64,000 nucleotides of DNA from Luteimicrobium subarcticum (GTDB taxonomy: Bacteria; Actinomycetota; Actinomycetes; Actinomycetales; Cellulomonadaceae). The number at the start of each line of letters is the position of its first letter. Positions within the stretch are counted from its first letter, which is position 1. Positions 34,341 to 44,088 of this stretch are shown piece after piece. The position numbers and the translations under genes are program-made. The stretch is taken from assembly GCF_002798015.1 (NCBI RefSeq), contig NZ_PGTZ01000007.1, positions 310,001 to 374,000 on the forward strand. The letters run 5' to 3'. The notes beneath the pieces were generated by a model that was given only the letters and a program-made list of their open reading frames with translations, had not been told where the DNA came from and did not search any database.

Positions 34341-36682
34341 GAGGCCGCGGACCGGCTCGACGACAGCCTGGCGCGCTGCCGCGCGATGTAGAGGTCCTGG
34401 AGGTCCGTGAGCGGCGTCCCGTCCTCGGCGGCGGCGTGGCGGACCCAGCGGCCGTCCGGGTGCAGGTGCCACGAGCTCGTCGCGTCCGACATGGAGAGCT
34501 CGAGCATGTCGACGAGCTCCGCGACCTGGCCGGGGTCCGTGATCCGGACGAGCGCCTCGACGCGGCGGTCGAGGTTGCGGTGCATGAGGTCCGCCGAGCC
34601 GATGAAGATCTCGGGACCCTGCGGCGCGGTGTCGGACGGCACGTCGAGGTCGGTGTCCGGGGCGGAGTTCGCGAACGCGAAGACGCGGGAGTGCTCGAGG
34701 TAGCGGCCCAGGATCGACCGGACGCGGACGGACTCGGACAGCCCCGGCACGCCCGGCCGCACCGCGCAGATGCCGCGCACGACGAGGTCGACGCGCACGC
34801 CCGCCTGCGACGCCCGGTACAGGGCGTCGATGACGATCTCGTCGACCACCGAGTTCACCTTGATCTTGATCCACGCCTCACGACCCGCGAGGGCGGCCTC
34901 CCGCTCCCGGTCGATGCGCTCGACGAGCCCGGCGCGCACGCTGCGCGGGGCGACGAGCAGGCGGTGGAACGTGGAGCGCGGCGCGTACCCGGACAGCTGG
35001 TTGAACAGGCGCGTGAGGTCCTGGCCCACGTCCGGGTCGGACGTCAGCAGACCGAGGTCCGTGTAGAGGCGCGCGGTCTTCGGGTTGTAGTTCCCGGTGC
35101 CGACGTGGCAGTAGCGCCGCAGGGAGCCGTCGGGCTCCTGCCGGACGACGAGCGCGAGCTTGCAGTGCGTCTTCAGGCCGACGATCCCGTACACGACGTG
35201 CACGCCCGCCTGCTCGAGCTTGCGCGCCCAGGAGATGTTGGCCTGCTCGTCGAACCGCGCCTTGATCTCCACGAGCGCGAGGACCTGCTTGCCCGCCTGC
35301 GCGGCGTCGATGAGGGCGTCCACGATGGGGGAGTCGCCCGACGTCCGGTACAGGGTCTGCTTGATCGCGAGGACGTGCGGGTCGGCGGCGGCCTGCTGCA
35401 GGAGCGTCTGCACGGACGTCGAGAACGAGTCGTACGGGTGGTGCAGCAGGACGTCCTGGGTGCGGATCGCGGCGAAGATGTCGGTCGGGAGCGAGGACTC
35501 GACCTCGGCGAGCTGGCGGTGCGTCGTCGGGACGAAGCGCGGATAGTGCAGCTCGGGGCGCTCCAGGTCGGCGATGACGTTCAGGCCGGTGAAGTCCAGC
35601 GGTGCCGGCAGCGTGTAGACCTCGGACGCGTCGACGTCCAGCTCGCGCACCAGGAGGTCGCGGATCCGGGAGCTGATGCCCTCGGCGAGCTCGAGCCGCA
35701 CCGGCGGGCCGAACCGGCGCCGCAGGAGCTCCTTCTCCATGGCCTGGAGGAGGTTCTCGGCGTCGTCCTCCTCGACCTCGACGTCCTCGTTGCGGGTCAC
35801 CCGGAACGTGTGGTGCTCGCGCACCTCCATACCGGGGAACAGGTAGTGCAGGTGCGCGCCGATGATCTCCTCGAGGGGCACGAACGACGTCGGGCCCTTC
35901 TCGGGGTCCGCGGTCTGCGTGCTCGGCGCGGACGGGCGCCCGCGCGCGTCGACCGCGATGAAGCGCGGCAGCAGCGGCGGGACCTTGACGCGCGCGAAGT
36001 GCTGCTTGCCCGTCGTGGGGTTCGCGACGACGACGGCGAGGTTGAGCGACAGCCCCGAGATGTACGGGAACGGGTGCGCCGGGTCGACGGCCAGCGGCGT
36101 CAGCACCGGGAAGATCTGCTTGCGGAAGTACTTGTGCAGGCGCTCCTGCTCGTGGTCCGACAGCTCGTCCCAGTGCACGAGCGTGATGCCCTCGCCGGCC
36201 AGCGCGGGCTGCACCTGGTCGCGGAACACGCGCGCGTGCCGCGTCATGAAGGAGTGCGCCTGCTCGCTGATGGCCTCGAGCACCTGGTGCGGCGCGAGGC
36301 CCGACGCGGCCGTCACCGCGATCCCCGTGGCGATGCGTCGCTTGAGGCCGGCGACCCGCACCATGAAGAACTCGTCCAGGTTGGACGCCGCGATCGCGAG
36401 GAACCGGACCCGCTCCAGCAGGGGGAGCGAGTCGTCCTCCGCGAGGCCGAGCACCCGGTCGTTGAACGCCAGCCAGGACAGCTCGCGGTCGAGGAACCGG
36501 TCGTCCGGGAGGGGGGCGAGCTCGACGGCGTCGGCGTCCGCCGGGTCGTCGTCCACCACGGACGGAGCGATGTGCTCGGCGATGTGCGCGGCGAGCTCCG
36601 GGTCGAGGGGCCTGTTGTCCCCGGGCACCTTGTTCTCGGCGCGGGCGTCGGTGCGGTGCGTGTCGGTCAGCGGCTCCGTCAT
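34337..36682 (-). CDS. ppk1: Polyphosphate kinase 1
   Basis: 781 aa. Makes polyphosphate reversibly from ATP. Four-domain PPK1: N-terminal helical domain with [11 protein letters not shown] and [16 protein letters not shown], the middle domain, and the two C-terminal phospholipase-D-like domains with [37 protein letters not shown] around the phosphorylated His, and HRNLDRRVE. An N-terminal extension of about 60 acidic residues precedes the family core. Start ATG 36682. It lies between mshD and the Nudix gene on the minus strand, coupled to the latter by overlapping start/stop. Confidence 0.97.
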   Translation of the reverse strand: MTEPLTDTHRTDARAENKVPGDNRPLDPELAAHIAEHIAPSVVDDDPADADAVELAPLPDDRFLDRELSWLAFNDRVLGLAEDDSLPLLERVRFLAIAASNLDEFFMVRVAGLKRRIATGIAVTAASGLAPHQVLEAISEQAHSFMTRHARVFRDQVQPALAGEGITLVHWDELSDHEQERLHKYFRKQIFPVLTPLAVDPAHPFPYISGLSLNLAVVVANPTTGKQHFARVKVPPLLPRFIAVDARGRPSAPSTQTADPEKGPTSFVPLEEIIGAHLHYLFPGMEVREHHTFRVTRNEDVEVEEDDAENLLQAMEKELLRRRFGPPVRLELAEGISSRIRDLLVRELDVDASEVYTLPAPLDFTGLNVIADLERPELHYPRFVPTTHRQLAEVESSLPTDIFAAIRTQDVLLHHPYDSFSTSVQTLLQQAAADPHVLAIKQTLYRTSGDSPIVDALIDAAQAGKQVLALVEIKARFDEQANISWARKLEQAGVHVVYGIVGLKTHCKLALVVRQEPDGSLRRYCHVGTGNYNPKTARLYTDLGLLTSDPDVGQDLTRLFNQLSGYAPRSTFHRLLVAPRSVRAGLVERIDREREAALAGREAWIKIKVNSVVDEIVIDALYRASQAGVRVDLVVRGICAVRPGVPGLSESVRVRSILGRYLEHSRVFAFANSAPDTDLDVPSDTAPQGPEIFIGSADLMHRNLDRRVEALVRITDPGQVAELVDMLELSMSDATSSWHLHPDGRWVRHAAAEDGTPLTDLQDLYIARQRARLSSSRSAAS

Positions 36683-36769
36683 GACCTCATGGTGTCACCG
36701 ATCGGTGAACGACGGGTGTGCTTCCGGAGACCGGGCGGAAGACCGGTCCGGAGACCAGAGGTGCTCGCG

Positions 36770-37762
36770 TCAGACGCTCGTCATCTGCACGTCGGCAGCG
36801 AGCCGCGAGAATCCCGAGCCGAGGTAGGTGGCCTTCGCGGCCTCGTTGTCGCCGTCGAGGTAGAGCTCGACCTGCGTCACGCCCACGGCGGCCAGCCGAC
36901 GCAGGCCGTCACGCAGGAGCCAGCGACCGAGCCCGGTGCCCCGCGCGCTCTCGTCGACGCCCAGGACGTAGATCTCGCCCGTGCGCTCCCCGCGCGAGGC
37001 CTGCGGCGGGACCTTCGTCCAGCAGTAGCCGACGAGCTCGCCGTCCGACTCGGCGAGGGCGAACCCGCGCGGGTCGAACCAGGGCTCGCGCTCGCGGGCC
37101 GAGACGTCGGCGAGCGACACGCGCCCCTGCTCCGGGTGGGACGCGAAGACGCGTGCGTTGAGCTGGACCCAGGCCGCCTCGTCCTGCCCGGGGACGAAGT
37201 CGCGGACGGTCACGCCGGCCGGCGTCGCCCCCGCGTCCAGGTCGGCGGCGACGAGGTCCGCGGGCAGCGGGCGGCCCATGCGCCACAGCTCGCGGGTGAC
37301 GGACAGCCCGCGCGACGCGCCGAGGCGCCGGGCGGCCGTGAGGTCGCCGTGCGCCCACAGGGCGAGCATGCGGCCGCGGGCCTGTGCGAGGTGCTGCACG
37401 CGCGACAGCATGGCGACGCCGATGCCGCGCCGGCGGACGTACGGGTGGACGACGAGCTCGGCGCTCGCGCGCGACGTCCCGCCGAGGTCGAGCTGGGCGT
37501 AGCCGAGGAGCGACGGGCCGCGGTTCGTGCTTCCGGACGCGCGGGCGAGGACGTGGCGCACGGGGGCGTCGGCGGCCTCGAGCCACAGCAGGGGCTGCTC
37601 GGAGAGCGGAGCGACGCCGTCCGTCTCGCGGGCCGCGCGGGCGAGGGCGCGCACGGCGGCGGCGTCCTCCGGGGTCAGGAGTGCCGGGACGTCGTCGAGC
37701 GTGAACTCGAGGGTGCGACCCACGGAGAAGAGGGACGCGACGGCGGACGTGAACTCGTTCAC
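36770..37762 (-). CDS. mshD: Mycothiol synthase
   Basis: 330 aa with two GNAT acetyltransferase domains, the architecture of MshD, which acetylates Cys-GlcN-Ins with acetyl-CoA to give mycothiol. The N-terminal domain has ELVVHPYVRRRGIGVAML and the C-terminal one IYVLGVDESARGTGLGRWL, each with the RxxGxG/A acetyl-CoA loop, followed by LYLDGDNEAAKATYLGSGF. Mycothiol is specific to actinobacteria, so this gene is a strong taxonomic marker. Start ATG 37762. The ppk1 gene begins 87 bp downstream on the same strand. Confidence 0.95.
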   Translation of the reverse strand: MNEFTSAVASLFSVGRTLEFTLDDVPALLTPEDAAAVRALARAARETDGVAPLSEQPLLWLEAADAPVRHVLARASGSTNRGPSLLGYAQLDLGGTSRASAELVVHPYVRRRGIGVAMLSRVQHLAQARGRMLALWAHGDLTAARRLGASRGLSVTRELWRMGRPLPADLVAADLDAGATPAGVTVRDFVPGQDEAAWVQLNARVFASHPEQGRVSLADVSAREREPWFDPRGFALAESDGELVGYCWTKVPPQASRGERTGEIYVLGVDESARGTGLGRWLLRDGLRRLAAVGVTQVELYLDGDNEAAKATYLGSGFSRLAADVQMTSV

Positions 37763-37852
37763 GTCACAATTTGATCACGAAAACCTGTGTGTACAGCAAG
37801 CCTGCAGGTCAGGGGCCGGGTGAAGTCCCGCGCGCGCCCCTTCCGGACGTGG

Positions 37853-37886
37853 TCCGGGCCCCTCCGACGGCGCGGAGGGGCCCGGA
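37853..37886 (-). terminator. Terminator of the acetyl-CoA synthetase gene
   Basis: Perfect 14-bp inverted repeat (37853-37866 with 37873-37886), 6-nt loop, 37 bp past the acs stop on the minus strand. Confidence 0.75.
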
Positions 37887-37923
37887 TCACATGGTCGAGC
37901 GGGGACGGTACCGTCCCGGTGGG

Positions 37924-39954
37924 TCAGTCCTCCGACGACGCCCCGGGGGTCGCGAGACCCGCCGAGATGAGGTCCATGACGGACGAGTCCGCGAGCGTCG
38001 TCGCGTCGCCCACCGTGCGGTTCTCGGCGACGTCACGCAGCAGGCGGCGCATGATCTTGCCGGATCGCGTCTTCGGCAGCTCCGGCACGACGAGGATGCG
38101 GCGCGGCTTCGCGATGGGGCCGATCTCCTTCGCGACGTGGTTGCGCAGCGTGAGCTGGACCTCGTCGGAGCCCTCGGGGGTCGCCGCCTTGTCGGCGTGC
38201 TCTCCGCGCAGGATCACGAACGCGACGACGGCCTGGCCGGTCGTGTCGTCGGCAGCGCCCACGACGGCGGCCTCCGCGACGATCTCGTGCGACACGAGGG
38301 CGGACTCGATCTCCGTGGTCGACAGGCGGTGGCCCGAGACGTTCATGACGTCGTCCACGCGGCCGAGCAGCCAGATGTCGCCGTCCTCGTCCTTCTTGGC
38401 GCCGTCGCCGGCGAAGTAGAGGCCCTCGAAGCGCGACCAGTACGTGTCCTTGAAGCGCTCCAGGTCGCCCCAGATGCCGCGCAGCATCGACGGCCACGGC
38501 TCCGACAGCACCAGGTAGCCGCCGCCACCGTTCGGCACGGAGTGCGCCTCGTCGTCCACGACGTCCGCGACGATGCCCGGCAGGGCGACCTGCGCCGAGC
38601 CCGGCTTGGTCGCCGTGACGCCCGGCAGCGGGCTGATCATGATGGCGCCCGTCTCGGTCTGCCACCACGTGTCGACGATGGGGGCCTTGTCGCCGCCGAT
38701 GACGCGGCGGTACCACATCCACGCCTCCGGGTTGATGGGCTCGCCCACCGACCCGAGCACGCGCAGCGACGACAGGTCGAACTGCGCGGGGATGTCCTCG
38801 CCCCACTTCATGCACGTGCGGATCGCCGTCGGGGCCGTGTAGAGGATCGTCACGCCGTACTTCTCGACGATCTCCCACCAGCGGCCGCGGTGCGGGCTGT
38901 CCGGCGTGCCCTCGTAGACGACCTGCGTCGCGCCGTTGATCAGCGGGGCGTACGTCACGTACGAGTGGCCGGTGATCCAGCCGATGTCGGCGGTGCACCA
39001 GTAGACGTCCGACTCGGGCTTGAGGTCGAAGACGTTCCTGTGCGTGTACGCCGCCTGCGTGAGGTAGCCGCCGGTCGTGTGCAGGATGCCCTTCGGCTTC
39101 CCGGTCGTGCCCGACGTGTACAGGATGAACAGCGGGTGCTCGGCGTCGACCCACACCGGCTCGTGCCGCACGTCGGCGGACTCGAGGGCCTCGTGCCACC
39201 ACACGTCGCGGTGCTCGGTCCACGCGACGTCGCCGCCCGTGCGACGCACCACGAGGACGTGCTGCACGGTCGTCGCGGGCTCGCCCTCGCGCTCCTCGAG
39301 CGCCTCGTCGACCGCCGGCTTGAGCGGGGAGGCGGCGCCGCGGCGGAAGCCGCCGTCGGCCGTGATGACGAGCTTCGCCTCGGCGTCCGCGATGCGGCTG
39401 CGGAGCGCGTCCGCGGAGAACCCGCCGAACACCACCGAGTGCGGCGCGCCGATGCGCGCGCACGCCAGCATCGCGACGACCGACTCGACGAGCATCGGCA
39501 GGTAGATGACGACGCGGTCACCCTTCTCGACGCCGAGGGCCGCGAGCGCGTTCGCCGCGCGCGACACCTCGCGCTGCAGGTCCGCGTACGTCACCGTGCG
39601 GGTGTCGCCGCCCTCGCCCTCGAAGTGGATCGCGACGCGGTCGCCGTGGCCGGCCTCGACGTGCCGGTCGACCGCGTTGTACGCCGCGTTCAGGATGCCG
39701 TCGCCGAACCAGCGCGCCACCGGCGCACCGGACCAGTCGAGGGTCTCGGTGAAAGGCGTCTTCCAGGTGAGGAGCTCGGTCGCCTGCTGCGCCCAGAACG
39801 CGAGACGGCCCGCGGAGGCCTCCGCGTAGAGGCCGGGCTGCGCGTTCGCCTGCGCGGCGAACTCCGGGGTGGGGGGGAAGCTCCGAGTCTCGTGGAGCAG
39901 GTTCTCGAGGCTCGAGGTCTCGGGCTGTGGCACGTCGTCCTCCGTGTTGCGCAT
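37924..39954 (-). CDS. acs: Acetyl-CoA synthetase
   Basis: 676-aa AMP-forming ligase that activates acetate to acetyl-CoA. Adenylate-forming motifs are complete: YTSGTTGKPKG (P-loop), WCTADIGWITGHSY, TWWQTETG, and the C-terminal hinge GRVDDVMNVSGHR. The lysine subject to inhibitory acetylation is in RSGKIMRR. Full length for the family. Start ATG 39954. A CRP/GlxR-like palindrome lies 70-85 bp upstream. Gene order acs, HAD hydrolase, Tad cluster resembles M. tuberculosis Rv3667-Rv3654c. Confidence 0.97.
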   Translation of the reverse strand: MRNTEDDVPQPETSSLENLLHETRSFPPTPEFAAQANAQPGLYAEASAGRLAFWAQQATELLTWKTPFTETLDWSGAPVARWFGDGILNAAYNAVDRHVEAGHGDRVAIHFEGEGGDTRTVTYADLQREVSRAANALAALGVEKGDRVVIYLPMLVESVVAMLACARIGAPHSVVFGGFSADALRSRIADAEAKLVITADGGFRRGAASPLKPAVDEALEEREGEPATTVQHVLVVRRTGGDVAWTEHRDVWWHEALESADVRHEPVWVDAEHPLFILYTSGTTGKPKGILHTTGGYLTQAAYTHRNVFDLKPESDVYWCTADIGWITGHSYVTYAPLINGATQVVYEGTPDSPHRGRWWEIVEKYGVTILYTAPTAIRTCMKWGEDIPAQFDLSSLRVLGSVGEPINPEAWMWYRRVIGGDKAPIVDTWWQTETGAIMISPLPGVTATKPGSAQVALPGIVADVVDDEAHSVPNGGGGYLVLSEPWPSMLRGIWGDLERFKDTYWSRFEGLYFAGDGAKKDEDGDIWLLGRVDDVMNVSGHRLSTTEIESALVSHEIVAEAAVVGAADDTTGQAVVAFVILRGEHADKAATPEGSDEVQLTLRNHVAKEIGPIAKPRRILVVPELPKTRSGKIMRRLLRDVAENRTVGDATTLADSSVMDLISAGLATPGASSED

Positions 39955-40023
39955 CGTCTCTGGTGCGGTGGCTCACGCCATCGTCACACGCGGGGCAGCC
40001 AGGCGGGTGCCGGGTGCCGCGCG

Positions 40024-40039
40024 GGTGAGGTCGGTCACA
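40024..40039 (-). promoter_or_regulatory. CRP/GlxR-like operator upstream of acs
   Basis: On the minus strand it reads TGTGA-CCGACC-TCACC, one mismatch from the TGTGA-N6-TCACA consensus of Crp and GlxR regulators. TAGCAT, a possible -10, ends just where the site begins. Crp-family control of acs is known in other actinobacteria; here it is inferred from the sequence alone. Confidence 0.5.
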
Positions 40040-40253
40040 TGCTACTCATGGTTCGGACGGATCGGTTCCAAACTCGGACCGTCGCAGGCTCGGTCGTGTG
40101 ACGGTGCGTCGACCCGTCGCGTCCGCATCGGCAGACCGCGCCAGGTGTGGACGAGGTTCTCGTCGTCGGGGACGCGCAGCGGGCCGGTCACGCGTCGGAG
40201 CATTCCACAGGGCGTGCCGAGCGCCTGCCCGAGACGGCTCCGGACGCGAGAAC

Positions 40254-40275
40254 GGCACCCCGTCGTCGGGGTGCC
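40254..40275 (-). terminator. Hairpin, possible terminator of the HAD gene
   Basis: Perfect 9-bp stem (40254-40262 with 40267-40275) with a TCGT loop. It is 230 bp beyond the HAD stop, which is far for a terminator; the purpose is uncertain. Confidence 0.35.
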
Positions 40276-40505
40276 GCACCGCCAGCGGGAGGGTCGGGTA
40301 TCCGCGCCGTTCTTTCTTCAAGCCGCCGCGACGGGACAAGCCCGGTCGGCGCTTCACGTGGACGAAAGGGTGTCTTGCGGGGGTCCCGTGCCGCTCTGTG
40401 CTGTGGCCTTCCACATTCCGCCCGAACGCGCCTGACCACAACCCCGGCGCCGACGTCCGCGTGGATCTGCACAGCCTGTTCTACCGGTGTTCGGTGCCCC
40501 GGGCG

Positions 40506-41285
40506 TCAGGCGCGGCGGCGTCGGGCGACACCCCAGACGAGGGCGACCACCCCGGCCAGCGTCACCGCCCCGGCGGTCGCGAGCACGGGCTTCGAGGTCA
40601 GCGCGGTACGGGCCGAGACGGGGCGCGCGAAGCGCCGCACCTCCCAGCCCCGCTCGTCCGCCGCGGCGCGCAGCGCGCGGTCCGGGTTGACCGCCGTCGC
40701 GTGCCCGACGACGGACAGCATCGGCACGTCCGTGACCGAGTCGGAGTACGCGTACGACGCCGCCAGGTCGTAGCCCTCGCGGGCTGCGAGGTCGCGGATC
40801 GCCTCGGCCTTGTGCTCCCCGTACGCGTAGAACGTGATGTTCCCGGTGTAGCGGCCGTCCGCGACCTCCATCTGCGAGGCGATGAAGTCGTCGGCACCGA
40901 GCACCGCCGCGATGGGGGCGACGAGGTCGGACGCCGACGCCGACACGATCACGACGTCCCGGCCCGCGGCGTGGTGCTCGCGGATGAGGTCGACCGCCTC
41001 CGCGTAGACGACCGGGTCGATCGTGGTCGCGAGGGAGCTCGTCACGATCTCACGCACCTGCGCGACGTCCCAGCCCGTCACGAGCGTGCTCATGCTCGCC
41101 CGCAGGCGCTCCGTCTGGTCGGCGTCCGCGCTGCCCAGCATGAAGACGAAGTGGGCGTACGCGCTGCGCAGCCCCTCCGCCCGGGTCACGAGGCCGCCCG
41201 CGTAGAACTCGCGCGAGAACGCCATCGCGGAGGTGGTCGCGATGACCGTCTTGTCGAGGTCGAAGAACGCTGCCGCTCGCGTCAT
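40506..41285 (-). CDS. HAD-IB family hydrolase (SerB-like)
   Basis: 259 aa. HAD motif I is FFDLDKTVI, motif II is in VIVSASASD, and motif III/IV are the Lys of GEHKAEAI and YSDSVTDVPML. This is the HAD-IB subgroup of phosphoserine-phosphatase-like enzymes; a C-terminal hydrophobic segment (VLATAGAVTLAGVVALVWGV) before an Arg-rich end suggests membrane attachment. Orthologues (M. tuberculosis Rv3661) lie next to the Ssd/Tad genes as here. Substrate unknown. Start ATG 41285, divergent from the Ssd-like gene by 126 bp. Confidence 0.9.
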   Translation of the reverse strand: MTRAAAFFDLDKTVIATTSAMAFSREFYAGGLVTRAEGLRSAYAHFVFMLGSADADQTERLRASMSTLVTGWDVAQVREIVTSSLATTIDPVVYAEAVDLIREHHAAGRDVVIVSASASDLVAPIAAVLGADDFIASQMEVADGRYTGNITFYAYGEHKAEAIRDLAAREGYDLAASYAYSDSVTDVPMLSVVGHATAVNPDRALRAAADERGWEVRRFARPVSARTALTSKPVLATAGAVTLAGVVALVWGVARRRRA

Positions 41286-41411
41286 CGTGCGAGCGTAGCC
41301 CTGCGCTCACGCCCGTACACGGTCGTTTCGTCACGATCTGGTTCCACAGTGCAGCGCCCGCGGCCCCGGCGATCTCCCGCTGCGGGTCGCCCGCAGGCCA
41401 GGCTCGGCCCC

Positions 41412-42158
41412 ATGCCACCACCCGTCTCACGGAACACGCCCTGGCCGGTCGCCGTCGACGCGCGCGTGCTCGCCGTCGTCGGGTCGTGCGGCGGGGTCGG
41501 GACCTCCACCTTCGCCGCCGCCGTCGCGGCCGTCGCGCGCGCCGACGGACCCGCTGCCCTCGTCGACCTCGACACCGAGGGCGGCGGCCTCGACGTGCTG
41601 CTCGGCGTGGAGGACGTCGTCGGCGCGCGCTGGCCCGACCTCTACGCCGCCCGCGGCGTCGTGCCCGCCGGCGAGCTCCTCGCGTCCTTGCCCCGGTGGC
41701 GCGGCGTCCCCGTGCTCAGCGCCGACCGGCGACGCCCCGGGCACGTCGCCGACGACGTGCGCACCGCCGTCCTCGACGCGCTGCGGTCCGGCAGCACCAC
41801 CCTCGTCCTCGACGTGCCCGGCGCGGCCGCGGCCTCGGTGCCGGGCGACGCGACGACAGCTCTCGTCGTGCCGCGCACCGTCGTCGGGCTGGCGCACGCG
41901 CTCGCCGCCACGCGGCGGCCCGCAGGGACGGCCGGCGCGGGCGGGGCGGTGGGGGCGCAGGTGGCCGTCGTCGCCGCCCGGCCCACCGGGCACCTTCATC
42001 CCGCGGACGTCGCCGACGCGCTCGGCCTGCCCGTCGTCGCGCGCGTGCGGCACGACCGCCGGTCCGCCGCCGACGTCGAGCGCGGGACGGGCCCACGCGT
42101 CGGGCGCGGCACCGCGCTCCGGTCCGCGGCCAGGGCCCTGCTCGGGGCGGTGCGGTGA
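41412..42158 (+). CDS. CpaE/Ssd-like P-loop protein of the Tad locus
   Basis: 248-aa MinD/ParA-superfamily relative. The nucleotide loop reads GSCGGVGTSTFAA: the glycines are kept but both the signature Lys and the Walker Lys of KGGxGK[ST] are missing, so ATP hydrolysis may be weak or absent. LVDLDTEGGGLDVLLG follows as the next ParA-like block. Actinobacterial orthologues are called septum-site-determining protein Ssd (Rv3660c) or CpaE. Start ATG 41412; its stop overlaps the GTG of the ATPase gene (GTGA), so it is the first gene of the pilus operon. Confidence 0.85.
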   Translation: MPPPVSRNTPWPVAVDARVLAVVGSCGGVGTSTFAAAVAAVARADGPAALVDLDTEGGGLDVLLGVEDVVGARWPDLYAARGVVPAGELLASLPRWRGVPVLSADRRRPGHVADDVRTAVLDALRSGSTTLVLDVPGAAAASVPGDATTALVVPRTVVGLAHALAATRRPAGTAGAGGAVGAQVAVVAARPTGHLHPADVADALGLPVVARVRHDRRSAADVERGTGPRVGRGTALRSAARALLGAVR

Positions 42159-43393
42159 CCCGGCCCGACCCCGCCCTCGTCGCGCGTGTCCGCGAGCGGC
42201 TCGGCACCCGGCCCGCGGGCCACGCACCCACCGAGACCGACGTCGCCCGTGCGCTGCGCACCACCGGGCTCGTCGTCGGCAGCGCCGCGACCGCCGGTCT
42301 CGTCCGCGCCGTCACCGCCGAGATCGCCGGCGCCGGACCCGTCCAGCCGCTGCTCGACGACCCCGACGTGACCGACGTGCTCGTCAACCCCGCCGGGGAC
42401 GTCTGGGTCGACCGCGGCCGCGGGCTCGAGCGCGCGACCGTCCGGCTCGACGGGCCGGCAGACGTCCGGGCGCTCGCGGTGCGGCTCGCCGCCACCGGCG
42501 GGCGACGGCTCGACGACCAGCAGCCCGCCGTCGACGCGAGGCTCCCCGACGGGACGAGGCTCCACGCGGTCGTCGCGCCGCTGTGCACGGCGGGCGCCGC
42601 GATCTCGCTGCGGACGCACCGCCCGAGCGCGCTCGGGCTCGACGACCTCGTCGCGGCAGGCGCCGTCCCCCGCGCGTGGCGGCCCGTCCTCGCCGGGCTC
42701 GTCGCGCAGCGTGCCAACGTGCTCGTCTCCGGGGCGACCGGCACCGGCAAGACGACGTTGCTCGCCGCGCTGCTCGCGCTCGTCCCGCCCGGCGAGCGCG
42801 TCGTGTGCGTCGAGGAGGCCCGGGAGCTCGCGCCCCGGCACCCCCACGTCCTGCACCTCACGCCGCGCGCCGCGAACGTCGAGGGGTCCGGCGCGGTCGG
42901 GCTCGACGAGCTCGTCCGGCACGCGCTGCGCATGCGACCCGACAGGATCGTCCTCGGGGAGTGCCGCGGCGCCGAGGTGCGTGACGTCCTGCTCGCGCTC
43001 AACACCGGTCACGACGGCGGCATGGCGACCGTGCACGCCAACACCGCGTCCGACGTGCCCGCGCGGCTCGAGGCGCTCGCCGCGCTCGCGGGCCTCGGCC
43101 GGGACGCCGTCGCCGCGCAGGCCGCCAGCGCGCTCGACGTCGTCCTGCACCTGCGGCGCGACCCCGCGACGCGTGTCCGGCACGTCGCCGAGCTCGGCCG
43201 CGTGGGGCGGGACGAACGGGGCGAGCTCGTCGTCGACGTCGTCGCGCGGTGGGACGGGCGCGGGCCGGTGCACGAGGGCCCCGGGTGGCGTGCGGCGGCC
43301 GCGACGTGGGGTGCGGCTGACCCACCGGGCGTCGCGGACGCCGGGCCGGTGGACGCCGGGCCCTTGGACGCCGGGGTCGAGCGGGCGTGCTGA
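42155..43393 (+). CDS. tadA: TadA/CpaF-family secretion ATPase
   Basis: 412-aa hexameric motor of the Tad-type pilus, powering pilin assembly. Walker A is SGATGTGKTT (about residue 194), the Asp box and Walker B follow (VVCVEEARELAPRHPH and RMRPDRIVLGECRG), and the His box is GHDGGMATVHANTA. N-terminal motifs LLDDPDVTDVLVN and RLPDGTRLHAV are typical. The last 50 residues are Ala/Asp/Pro-rich and non-conserved. GTG 42155 overlaps the CpaE-like gene; the next gene overlaps by 7 bp. Confidence 0.94.
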   Translation: MTRPDPALVARVRERLGTRPAGHAPTETDVARALRTTGLVVGSAATAGLVRAVTAEIAGAGPVQPLLDDPDVTDVLVNPAGDVWVDRGRGLERATVRLDGPADVRALAVRLAATGGRRLDDQQPAVDARLPDGTRLHAVVAPLCTAGAAISLRTHRPSALGLDDLVAAGAVPRAWRPVLAGLVAQRANVLVSGATGTGKTTLLAALLALVPPGERVVCVEEARELAPRHPHVLHLTPRAANVEGSGAVGLDELVRHALRMRPDRIVLGECRGAEVRDVLLALNTGHDGGMATVHANTASDVPARLEALAALAGLGRDAVAAQAASALDVVLHLRRDPATRVRHVAELGRVGRDERGELVVDVVARWDGRGPVHEGPGWRAAAATWGAADPPGVADAGPVDAGPLDAGVERAC

Positions 43394-44088
43394 CCGACGT
43401 CGTCGTCGGCGTGCTCGTCGGGCTGGCGGCTGCGACGGCGGCGTGCCGCGGGGCACCGCTCGGCGGGTGCTCGGCGCGGCGCCGGGCCCGGGCGCTCGAC
43501 CCGCGGTCCGGGCGCGGCACCGGCGGTCGCGGCACCGGCCGGCGCCGGCGCGCGGGCGCGGAGGCGGCACCGGCCCCCGTGCTCGTCGCGCAGGTCGCCG
43601 CGCTGCTGCGCTCGGGTGCGCCGCCCGGTGAGGCGTGGCGGGCCGTCGCGAGCGTGCCGTGCGACGCCACCGGTGTGCCCGACCCGGGTGCGCTCGCGCG
43701 TCGGCTCAGCGGCCGCGGGGCGGCCGACGGCACCCGGGCCGCGTGGGGCGTCGTCGCCGCGGTGCGGCTCGCCGTCGACCTCGGGGCGCCGCTCGCGGAC
43801 GTGCTCGACGACGTCGGGGCCGCGCTCGCCGTCGCGCACGAGGTGCGGGCCGAGCAGGAGGCAGCGCTCGCCGGGCCGCGCGCCAGCGCGCGGGTGCTGC
43901 TGTGGCTGCCGCTCGCGGGCGTCGGGCTCGGCTACGCGCTGGGCGTCGACCCGGTCGCGTTCCTGCTCGGCGGGCCGGCCGGGTGGGCGACGGTGGTGCT
44001 CGCCGCCCTGCTCGTCGAGGCGGGGCGGCGGTGGACCGGTGCACTCGTGCGCACCGTCCGGACCGATGCCGAGCGGGGTGCCCGATGA
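43387..44088 (+). CDS. tadB: TadB-like type II secretion F-domain membrane protein
   Basis: 233 aa. One N-terminal hydrophobic segment, an Arg/Gly-rich cytoplasmic stretch, then the T2SSF region (LVAQVAALLRSGAPPGEAWRAV and LAVDLGAPLADVLDDVGAAL) and two C-terminal membrane helices. Acts with TadC as the inner-membrane platform of the pilus. Shorter than classical TadB (about 300 aa), as is usual for the reduced actinobacterial loci. GTG 43387; ATGA overlap with the next gene. Confidence 0.85.
   Translation: MLTDVVVGVLVGLAAATAACRGAPLGGCSARRRARALDPRSGRGTGGRGTGRRRRAGAEAAPAPVLVAQVAALLRSGAPPGEAWRAVASVPCDATGVPDPGALARRLSGRGAADGTRAAWGVVAAVRLAVDLGAPLADVLDDVGAALAVAHEVRAEQEAALAGPRASARVLLWLPLAGVGLGYALGVDPVAFLLGGPAGWATVVLAALLVEAGRRWTGALVRTVRTDAERGAR

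Larger units (their letters stand above)
39955..40505. other. 551-bp noncoding region upstream of acs
   Basis: No supported gene. It holds the acs promoter region with a CRP-like site (40024-40039), a 9-bp hairpin with a TCGT loop (40254-40275), and a weak 49-codon frame on the minus strand (GTG 40191 to TAG 40042) preceded by no clear ribosome-binding site. It lies downstream of the HAD gene, so the hairpin may be that gene's terminator. Confidence 0.6.

Noticed and set aside
40042-40191. 49-codon minus-strand frame upstream of acs (GTG 40191)
   Set aside because: No ribosome-binding site, no recognisable protein, and it overlaps the likely acs promoter and CRP-like site.
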